Part shown: piece by piece, positions 50,520 to 56,553 of the stretch
Layout of the letters: each line of letters opens with the position of its first letter
Position numbering within the stretch: position 1 is the first letter of the stretch
Made by a program: the position numbers and the translations under genes
The notes under the pieces: model-generated
What the model was told of the DNA's origin: nothing
Database searches by the model: none
Seen by the model: the letters and a program-made list of their open reading frames with translations, nothing else
Origin: Palsa-89 sp963824345
GTDB taxonomy: Bacteria > Acidobacteriota > Terriglobia > Bryobacterales > Bryobacteraceae
NCBI GenBank assembly: GCA_963824345.1
Contig: CAWGOZ010000012.1
Span: 186,001-250,000, forward strand
Direction of reading: 5' to 3'
DNA: 64,000 bases

Positions 50520-51056
50520 TTGATCTTCAACCTCCCGAACCTGTTCACCCTCGCCCGCCTGGTTCTCGCTCCCTTCATCGCATCCGACATCCTGCACACC
50601 CGCTATGCCCGCGCGATCGTTCTCCTGTTCGCCGCCGGCTGCACGGACGTGATCGACGGATTTCTCGCTCGCCGTTTCCAAATCTCGACGCGCCTGGGCG
50701 CATACTTCGACCCCATCGCCGACAAAATTCTGCTCAGCGTGATCTACATCTCGCTCGGCCTGGCCGGCGCCATGCCGTGGTGGATGGTGGCCGTCGTCTT
50801 CGGCCGCGACTTCCTGATACTCGCCATGGCCGCCTATGGCCTGCTGTTCACTTCGCTGCGCAAATTCCCTCCGTCGGTGTGGGGAAAGATCAGCACCTTC
50901 TTTCAAATTGCCGCTGCGCTGGTAGTCATGGGCGCGCGCGCCGGCATCCCCGCGCCCGTCGCTCCGGCGCTCTATTGCATGCTCGTTGCAACCGTCGTCA
51001 GCGGGCTGCATTACATCTGGCGCGCCCTGGGAATGTTGAAACAATCGGCTCATTGA
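50520..51056 (+). CDS. pgsA: CDP-diacylglycerol-glycerol-3-phosphate 3-phosphatidyltransferase-like (PgsA)
   Basis: 178 residues, start TTG 50520 (IFNLPNLFTLARLVLAPFIA, the typical PgsA start). The CDP-alcohol phosphatidyltransferase signature is complete: the metal-binding Asp residues in CTDVIDGFLARRFQISTRLGAYFDPIADK (DxxDGxxAR...GxxxDxxxD pattern). Four to five hydrophobic helices follow. It makes phosphatidylglycerolphosphate or cardiolipin. The gene lies in an envelope cluster with lpxC and msbA. Other CDP-alcohol transferases cannot be excluded. Confidence 0.87.
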   Translation: MIFNLPNLFTLARLVLAPFIASDILHTRYARAIVLLFAAGCTDVIDGFLARRFQISTRLGAYFDPIADKILLSVIYISLGLAGAMPWWMVAVVFGRDFLILAMAAYGLLFTSLRKFPPSVWGKISTFFQIAAALVVMGARAGIPAPVAPALYCMLVATVVSGLHYIWRALGMLKQSAH

Positions 51057-51087
51057 CGTGCGCTGGCCGCCGGGGTAGTCTGAAAGT

Positions 51088-51660
51088 GTGCCAGCCCCCA
51101 TCACGCGATATCGAGTGCCCGGCCATTATCTCTGGGCAGGCTTGGCGCTACTCGCGTTCACGGGACTTTCTTTTTGGTTCGCGCTGCTCTGGCCGGCCTA
51201 TTGGGTCGCCGCCGGCTTGTTTCTCGCCAGCGCCATCCTGGTGCTCTATCTGGCCTCCCGTCCGGCGGTCGAGATTTACGATGGCCACGTCAAGATCGGA
51301 AGTCACGCCATTCCCTGGCGTCATATTCGCAGGCTGGATCGAAGCGCCAACCTTCCTTTGATGGTGCGCCTGACTCTGGCCGACAAAACGCGCATCCTGG
51401 TGGTTTATCCGGGCGATCCGAATTCCGCCAGTGGCTTGCTGCGCAGCCTGCGCCGCCATTCGCGCGAAGCTTTGATCGACGGCGTGCCGTACCGCCAATT
51501 CTGGGGCGAAGCCGCGGTGAGCGCGATCGCCAGGAAAAGGTTGGAGCCGCCGCGCTACCCGCTCTTGCTCCCCGACGACGAAGCCGAAGTGGAGCGGATG
51601 TTCCAGAGGCTGAAGTCGGTGGGGCATCTGGATCAGAAGACTTCCTCTGAGGACAAGTAG
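51088..51660 (+). CDS. Membrane protein with PH-like domain, unknown function
   Basis: 190 residues from GTG 51088. Two hydrophobic helices (YLWAGLALLAFTGLSFWFALLW and YWVAAGLFLASAILVLYLA) are followed by a beta-rich stretch, VEIYDGHVKIGSHAIPWRHIRRLD ... LMVRLTLADKTRILVVYPGDP, like the bacterial PH (bPH2) domain of small membrane proteins. The last 70 residues are polar. No characterised homologue recognised. It lies 31 bases after pgsA and 7 bases before the YdcF-like gene on the same strand. Confidence 0.75.
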   Translation: MPAPITRYRVPGHYLWAGLALLAFTGLSFWFALLWPAYWVAAGLFLASAILVLYLASRPAVEIYDGHVKIGSHAIPWRHIRRLDRSANLPLMVRLTLADKTRILVVYPGDPNSASGLLRSLRRHSREALIDGVPYRQFWGEAAVSAIARKRLEPPRYPLLLPDDEAEVERMFQRLKSVGHLDQKTSSEDK

Positions 51661-51667
51661 CTCGCGC

Positions 51668-52294
51668 TTGGGCCGCCTTCAGCCGGCTCGGAAACCATCC
51701 TCTCGTAGCCATCCCTGGCGATGGCTTGCATTCCTTATTCTTCTCTTGGCGCTGGCTGCCGTCACTAGCCGCTTCTGGCTGGCTGCCCTGGGCGGCTATC
51801 TGGTGCGCGCGGAGCAGCCGGCGCACGCGGATCTGATCGTCGTGCTGGCGGGTGACTTCTCCGGCAATCGAATTCTCGTGGCCGGCGATCTGGTGCGGCG
51901 CGGGTTTGCCCGCAAAGCTTTGGTCAGCGGGACTTCCGGTGAATATGGACTCCACGAGACCGATCTCGCCATTCCTTTCGCCGTCCGGCACGGCTATCCC
52001 GCGGCCTACTTCGTCGCGCTGCCCAACGACTCGCGCTCTACGAGGGCGGAGGCCGACGACGTGCTGGCCGCGCTAGGCAAAATTCGCGTCCGCAGCGTCG
52101 ACATTGTCACCAGCGACTACCACACCCGGCGAGCGGGAAACATCTACCGAGCCAAGGCTCCCAATCTCGAAATCCACATGGTGGCCGCTCCCGACCCATA
52201 CTTCACGCCGGATGGCTGGTGGCGGGATCGTGAAGCGCGCAAGACTTTTCTGCTGGAATGGATAAAGACCGTCGCGTCCTGGTTCGGAATGTAA
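51668..52294 (+). CDS. YdcF/SanA-like DUF218 protein
   Basis: 208 residues, start TTG 51668. One N-terminal membrane anchor (WRWLAFLILLLALAAVTSRFWL) and a DUF218 Rossmann domain: ADLIVVLAGDFSGNRILVAGDLVRRG, ARKALVSGTSGEYG, PNDSRSTRAEADDVL and IVTSDYHTRRAGNIYRA. In E. coli SanA and YdcF members act in envelope integrity; the substrate is unknown. Its anchor codons include the 12-mer GGCTCGGAAACC also found next to repeat copy B. It is followed at 52303 by the ABC exporter gene, which starts eight bases after its stop. Confidence 0.85.
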   Translation: MGRLQPARKPSSRSHPWRWLAFLILLLALAAVTSRFWLAALGGYLVRAEQPAHADLIVVLAGDFSGNRILVAGDLVRRGFARKALVSGTSGEYGLHETDLAIPFAVRHGYPAAYFVALPNDSRSTRAEADDVLAALGKIRVRSVDIVTSDYHTRRAGNIYRAKAPNLEIHMVAAPDPYFTPDGWWRDREARKTFLLEWIKTVASWFGM

Positions 52295-52302
52295 ACTCGC
52301 GC

Positions 52303-54057
52303 ATGACTAACAAAGAAGTCGTTAAATCGGTATGGCCGTATCTCTGGAAGTACCGCCGCGGCCTGGCTCTCGGCACGGCCTCGCTGTTGGCCACCGATGT
52401 CACCAAGGCCGCCCTGCCGCTGGTCCTGCGTAGCGGCATCGATTCGTTGATGAAGGGCTTTCGCCTTTCGCTGGTCTTTGAATTCGCCGCGCTCATCGTG
52501 TTGATCGCCGTCGTCAGAGGAGTTTTTCAATATTGGATGCGCGTCATCCTCATCGGAATTTCCCGCGACATCGAGTTCGATCTGCGGAACGACCTGTTCG
52601 CCCATATCATCACGCTATCGCAGGATTTCTACGCCAAATACCGCACCGGCGATATCATGGCGCGCGCCACCAACGACCTGAACGCCGTAAGAATGATGCT
52701 GGGTCCCGGCATCATGTACTTCACCGAGACCTTCTTCACCGCCCTTTTCCTGGTCTCAGTCATGGGATACGTCGACTGGCGGCTCACGCTGTTCTGCCTG
52801 ATTCCGGCGCCGCTGGTCAGCGTCGCGGTGATCCTCTTCGGACGCCGGATTCACGATCGCTTCCAAACCATCCAGAAAATGTTCTCCGATATCAGCAGCC
52901 GCGTTCAGGAGAATCTCTCCGGTGTGCGCGTGGTTCGCGCCTACGCCCAGGAGAATGCCGAAGTGCGCAAATTCGAACTGCTCAACCGGGACTATGTCGC
53001 CGAGAACATCCGGCTGGCCCGGCTCTCCGCGTTTTTCATGCCTCTGCTCCAGGCCCTGATCGGGCTCGGTTTCCTGGTGGTGCTCCTGGCCGGCGGTTAT
53101 CAGTTGCTCGCCCATCGGATTTCGCTCGGCAGTTTCGTGATGTTCAACACCTACATGGGAATGCTCATCTGGCCCATGATCGCGCTCGGCTGGGTGGTGA
53201 ACCTGATGCAGCGCGGCACCGCGTCCTGGAGCCGCATCATGGAACTGATGCAGGAAAAGCCGGGGATTGTACAGCGGAATTCCTCGCATTCCCCCTCTCC
53301 CTCGTATTCCGTTCTCGGCGCTCTTCGTTTCGAAGGCGTCGAGATGCAGTATCCCTCCGGCTGCGCGCTCAAAGACATCACGCTCGAAATCCCAGCCGGC
53401 GCGACAGTGGCCATCGTCGGCCATACCGGCAGCGGCAAAAGCACGCTGGTGAGTCTGATCCCGCGTTTAATGGATCCGACGCGCGGCGCTGTTTTTTTGG
53501 ATGGCTTCGACCTGCGCGATCTCGATCCGGAATGGCTGCGCCGCCAGATCGGCTTCGTGCCCCAGGAGACGTTTCTGTTCAGCGCCACGCTGGCCGAAAA
53601 CATCGCCTGGGGCGTGGACCACGCCACGGAAGACGAAATCGCGCGCGCCGCCGATCTGGCTGGCCTCGGGCCGGACATCGCGAGCTTCCCGGATGGATAC
53701 GGCACCGTCATCGGTGAGCGCGGCATCACGCTATCGGGCGGGCAAAAGCAGCGCGTCGCCATCGCTCGCGCCATCTTGCGCAATCCTAAGATCCTGATCC
53801 TCGACGACGCTCTCGCGAGCGTCGACACGCTCACCGAGGAGCGCATCCTCACCAGTCTCGCTGGCGTGATGCGCGGACGCACCACCATTCTCATTTCCCA
53901 CCGCGTCTCCACCGTGCAGAACGCCAGTCAAATATTCGTGATCGAGCGCGGTGTGGTTGCCGAGCAGGGCACCCACGCCGAACTGATCCGGACCGGCGGC
54001 TACTATGCCGACCTGTATCAAAAGCAGTTGCTGGAAGAAGAACTCGAAGCCATCTGA
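52303..54057 (+). CDS. MsbA-like ABC exporter (membrane plus ATPase domains)
   Basis: 584 residues from ATG 52303; a longer frame to 52258 overlaps the previous gene. The N-terminal transmembrane part (about 15-320) has six helices with DLRNDLFAHIITLSQDFYAKYRTGDIMARATNDLNAVR. The ATPase part has Walker A VGHTGSGKSTLV near residue 375, Q-loop GFVPQETFLFSATL, signature LSGGQKQRVAIARAIL and Walker B ILILDDALASVD with the H-loop in ISHRVSTV. It is a homodimeric lipid or drug flippase. Beside lpxC and pgsA, a lipid A export role is plausible, though many homologues exist. Confidence 0.9.
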   Translation: MTNKEVVKSVWPYLWKYRRGLALGTASLLATDVTKAALPLVLRSGIDSLMKGFRLSLVFEFAALIVLIAVVRGVFQYWMRVILIGISRDIEFDLRNDLFAHIITLSQDFYAKYRTGDIMARATNDLNAVRMMLGPGIMYFTETFFTALFLVSVMGYVDWRLTLFCLIPAPLVSVAVILFGRRIHDRFQTIQKMFSDISSRVQENLSGVRVVRAYAQENAEVRKFELLNRDYVAENIRLARLSAFFMPLLQALIGLGFLVVLLAGGYQLLAHRISLGSFVMFNTYMGMLIWPMIALGWVVNLMQRGTASWSRIMELMQEKPGIVQRNSSHSPSPSYSVLGALRFEGVEMQYPSGCALKDITLEIPAGATVAIVGHTGSGKSTLVSLIPRLMDPTRGAVFLDGFDLRDLDPEWLRRQIGFVPQETFLFSATLAENIAWGVDHATEDEIARAADLAGLGPDIASFPDGYGTVIGERGITLSGGQKQRVAIARAILRNPKILILDDALASVDTLTEERILTSLAGVMRGRTTILISHRVSTVQNASQIFVIERGVVAEQGTHAELIRTGGYYADLYQKQLLEEELEAI

Positions 54058-54058
54058 A

Positions 54059-54078
54059 CCACGACCGTGAGGGAGTGG
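54059..54078 (+). repeat. Dispersed hairpin repeat, copy E
   Basis: CCACGACCGTGAGGGAGTGG, identical to copy B, with the CCAC/GTGG stem. It lies between the stops of the convergent ABC exporter and cyclase genes, starting two bases after the exporter TGA. Confidence 0.75.
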
Positions 54079-54084
54079 CCCCTG

Positions 54085-55029
54085 TTATTTAATTGCCACC
54101 GCATTCGGCGGCGACGCGATTCCGCCTTCCACATTCAACGGCGTCGACACCACCATAAACTCGTAACGCCCATCCCGCGCGCAATCCTCGGCCAGCGGGG
54201 CCAACACGAATAGCTCACCCAGGGGAAGTCCCAACAGCGGCAGCGCGCGATAATGCAGGATTCTTTCATCGCCAAAGTCGGAGGGAAGCGCTTCCACAGC
54301 CGGGCAATCCGTTCCAATCGCAGCCACCTGATTATTCCACAGCCAGGCCACCATTTCGCGGCTCGCCTCGATGCCGGCCGACCGGATCTTCTCCATGGGC
54401 GCGGTCGCAGTTTTCTGCTCGGCGTTCAGCTTCACGTAAGACTCCATCCAGCCGGTGCGAACCAGCAGGATGGTGCCGGGCTTGAGCGCGCTTTTTTGAT
54501 ATTCGATGGCCGCCTTCAGTTCATCCAGCGTAAAAACATCCCGGTCCAGCGGATTCACTGGACGCCCCTTCGCCTTGCGAAATCCGAACGCGTCGATCAG
54601 CAGTCCGCGCCCCACAAACTTGTTCGCCCAATGATGAATGCCGAGCTTGGCGTTCCCGCCCCTCACTTCTTCGAGCGTCACATCGCCATAAAAGCGTTCG
54701 TGCCGGACGTGCCCCACGTGCCCGAAGCCGTCCCATTGGCTGCTTTCCTGGGTGTTGAAATTCACCAGATCGTCGTTGGCCATGGGCGCCAGGGCAATGA
54801 TGGTGTGCTCGGCCCCCGCGCGCCCGAACAAGGTGGGCGTGGCGAATCCCAGGAGCGCGTCCAGGCGAAACACCTTGCCGGATTTCACCAGGCCTGCTGC
54901 CTCCACTACTCTCTCCGGTGTCAGAAAGTTCAGGCAACCCAGCTTGTCGTCGTCGCCGAACACGCCCCACGAGCACTCCGCCGGCAAGCCCTTCCGGACC
55001 GGCAATTCGTCAAATGTTGGAATCTTCAT
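54085..55029 (-). CDS. Cyclase-family metal-dependent hydrolase (kynurenine formamidase-like)
   Basis: 314 residues from ATG 55029. The cyclase (PF04199) metal region reads NFNTQESSQWDGFGHVGHVRHERFYG, where Gln/Ser-x-W-Asp replaces the classic HxGTHxDxxxH; this variant is known in the family. GVFGDDDKLGCLNFL is the common N-terminal piece, and WLWNNQVAAIGTDCPAVEAL and ERILHYRALPLLGLPLGELF follow. It would hydrolyse a cyclic amide or ester. A frame to 55098 exists but adds non-conserved residues and overlaps the divergent antitoxin start at 55069. Substrate unknown. Confidence 0.87.
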   Translation of the reverse strand: MKIPTFDELPVRKGLPAECSWGVFGDDDKLGCLNFLTPERVVEAAGLVKSGKVFRLDALLGFATPTLFGRAGAEHTIIALAPMANDDLVNFNTQESSQWDGFGHVGHVRHERFYGDVTLEEVRGGNAKLGIHHWANKFVGRGLLIDAFGFRKAKGRPVNPLDRDVFTLDELKAAIEYQKSALKPGTILLVRTGWMESYVKLNAEQKTATAPMEKIRSAGIEASREMVAWLWNNQVAAIGTDCPAVEALPSDFGDERILHYRALPLLGLPLGELFVLAPLAEDCARDGRYEFMVVSTPLNVEGGIASPPNAVAIK

Positions 55030-55068
55030 TTCTGAGCCAGTATAACGGACCGGTGCTACCCTGATTTT

Positions 55069-55293
55069 ATGGAAGTGCACTTTAGCCCGGAACTGCAAGC
55101 GAAGCTAGACCGCGTTGCCGCGGACATCGCGAGCGGCGCCGACGAATACGTGCAGCAGCTCGTGGAACACTATCTCGATCACGATGTATGGTTCCGGCAG
55201 AAAGTGACGGGCGGTCTTGAGCAACTCAACCGCGGGGAATTCCTGACTCACGAGGAAGTGGGCGCCCGCCTGAAACAGATCTTCGAGCCCTAG
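55069..55293 (+). CDS. ParD/RHH-type antitoxin-like protein
   Basis: 74 residues: VHFSPELQAKLDRVAADIASGADEYVQQLVEHYL is a ribbon-helix-helix-like DNA-binding segment, and WFRQKVTGGLEQLNRGEFLTHEEVGARLKQIF is the toxin-binding tail typical of ParD-like antitoxins. It is intact, whereas the ParE-like toxin downstream is broken. It is divergent from the cyclase gene with 39 bases between starts, if the cyclase starts at 55029. Confidence 0.8.
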   Translation: MEVHFSPELQAKLDRVAADIASGADEYVQQLVEHYLDHDVWFRQKVTGGLEQLNRGEFLTHEEVGARLKQIFEP

Positions 55294-55299
55294 ATGCAA

Positions 55300-55344
55300 T
55301 GTGGCGCACGCTCTTAGCGTGCCGTAGTTCGCACTCATGCGAAC
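55300..55344 (+). repeat. Paired hairpins inside the ParE remnant, REP-like
   Basis: Two back-to-back stem-loops: GCACGCT/AGCGTGC with a three-base loop (55306-55322) and GTTCGC/GCGAAC with a six-base loop (55327-55344). They sit just after the antitoxin stop, where the toxin start would be expected. A dispersed intergenic element is the likeliest reading, but no second copy is in this window. Confidence 0.5.
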
Positions 55345-55520
55345 ACACCCTCTGCGACCAGCCTGCGCGCAGCACGGGGTTCAGACGATTTATGCCCGCG
55401 CCGAATCGCAGGAGCCGACCCGTACCTCGGACGGCGCGGCCGGGTGGAGGGCACGCGCGAGCTACCGTTACCCCCGCTGCTCTTCATCATCGTCTATCGC
55501 GTGCCTGGAGCAAGCGGACG
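55345..55520 (+). pseudogene. ParE/RelE-type toxin remnant, frameshifted
   Basis: In one frame the sequence encodes AQHGVQTIYARAESQ (55366 onward), close to the ParE helix A-Q-R-V-V-Q-T-I-Y-x-R-A-E. After a phase change near 55410 the next frame encodes DPYLGRRGRVEGTRELPLPP then LLFIIVYRV, the highly typical ParE GRxGRVxGTREL ... YIVVYRV core. The N-terminus is missing, replaced by two hairpins, and the C-terminus is cut at a junction with the inverted antitoxin fragment. It is dead as read; it was probably the partner of the antitoxin at 55069. Confidence 0.65.
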
Positions 55521-55641
55521 CGATTCGAAACAGCCTGTCGATGCGGTTGACGACCTCTTTGTGGTCTACGAACTCGCCTCGGTCGGCTTTCTCGATGCCT
55601 CTTTGCACTCCTGCGATGAAGCGGTTCTGATTTTCGAGCAT
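55468..55641 (-). pseudogene. Second antitoxin fragment, inverted
   Basis: On the minus strand, NRFIAGVQRGIEKADRGEFVDHKEVVNRIDRLF is the tail of a ParD/RHH-like antitoxin, clearly related to the tail of the antitoxin at 55069. The ribbon-helix-helix half before it is absent (only MLENQ remains), and the residues after RLF come from the antisense of the ParE remnant. It is therefore a truncated copy of a second toxin-antitoxin module in opposite orientation, joined to the first by rearrangement. Confidence 0.55.
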
Positions 55642-55695
55642 GCGGGCTAGCCAATGGCAGGTACGCGGAGCAAGCGAATACCACAATCGGACAGT

Positions 55696-55748
55696 TCCAG
55701 CCACCAACAACCAGCCACCAACAACCAACAACCAACAACCAATAACCC
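55696..55748 (+). repeat. Short tandem repeat rich in CCAACAA units
   Basis: A run of about 50 bases made of ACCAACA/ACCAGCC steps (CCACCAACAACC, CCACCAACAACC, then AACAACC units). Its composition is unlike its surroundings, purine-poor and nearly G-free. It lies before the lolD gene and after the toxin-antitoxin debris; a slipped-strand repeat rather than coding sequence. Confidence 0.7.
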
Positions 55749-55786
55749 ACCGCAGTGATAGCCTAGTGAAAGAGGATCTCGCACTC

Positions 55787-56551
55787 ATGGATACCGCCGG
55801 CGGCTTCCGCGGCGTCAATCTTACTAAGAAGTTCCGCTCCGGCGGATCCGATTTAGTCGTGTTTCATCATCTGAACTTCCAGATCGCGCCCGGCGAGCGA
55901 CTGGCCCTCATCGGCGAATCCGGCGCCGGCAAGAGCACGCTCATGTATCTTCTGGGAGGTCTGGACAGGCCTTCCGAGGGTACGATATACTTCGGACACC
56001 AGGACATTTCCAGTTTCTCGGATACCGAGCTCGCGGAGTTTCGAAACCGGGAGATTGGGTTCGTTTGGCAGAATCACTCGCTGCTGCCGGAGTTTACGGC
56101 GCTCGAAAACGTGATGATGCCATTACTGATTCGGGGCGTCCGCACCCAGGATGCGGAGCCCGCTTCGCTTGCGAGGTTGGATGAAGTCGGGTTACAAAAC
56201 CGTGCGTCACATCGCGCGGGAGAATTATCGGGGGGCGAGCAGCAGCGCGTTGCAGTTGCTAGAGCCTTGGCCGGTAATCCCTCGGTTCTGCTCGCCGACG
56301 AGCCTACCGGCAACCTCGACTTCCGGACGGCCGAAATGATCGTTTCCCTGCTTCAAGATCTGCACCGCTCTCATAAGCTCACCTCCATCTACGTCACGCA
56401 CAACCTCTCATTTGCGACCCGATGCGACCGGATTCTGCAGCTGGACAAAGGGGAACTCGCCCGCTGGTCTGGGGCTCCCCGCCCGGAAGAAAATGTTCCT
56501 GCTCTGTCGGCAGTGACTGGAACATCCGATAATGTGGAAGGACGGCGGTAA
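55787..56551 (+). CDS. lolD: LolD-like ABC transporter ATP-binding protein
   Basis: 254 residues from ATG 55787; GTG 55766 is possible. ABC ATPase of the LolD/MacB subfamily: Walker A GESGAGKSTLMYLLGGLD near residue 43, Q-loop FVWQNHSLLPEFTALENVMMPL, signature ELSGGEQQRVAVARAL, Walker B VLLADEPTGNLD and the H-loop in YVTHNLSFA. It releases lipoproteins from the inner membrane to LolA together with LolC/E, which are not adjacent. It is followed two bases later by clpC, an unusual neighbour. Confidence 0.88.
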   Translation: MDTAGGFRGVNLTKKFRSGGSDLVVFHHLNFQIAPGERLALIGESGAGKSTLMYLLGGLDRPSEGTIYFGHQDISSFSDTELAEFRNREIGFVWQNHSLLPEFTALENVMMPLLIRGVRTQDAEPASLARLDEVGLQNRASHRAGELSGGEQQRVAVARALAGNPSVLLADEPTGNLDFRTAEMIVSLLQDLHRSHKLTSIYVTHNLSFATRCDRILQLDKGELARWSGAPRPEENVPALSAVTGTSDNVEGRR

Positions 56552-56553
56552 TC

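Noticed and set aside
51685..51696. 12-mer GGCTCGGAAACC shared by the DUF218 gene and repeat copy B
   Set aside because: Only 12 bases, lying inside a coding anchor region. Without the hairpin core it cannot be counted as a repeat copy.
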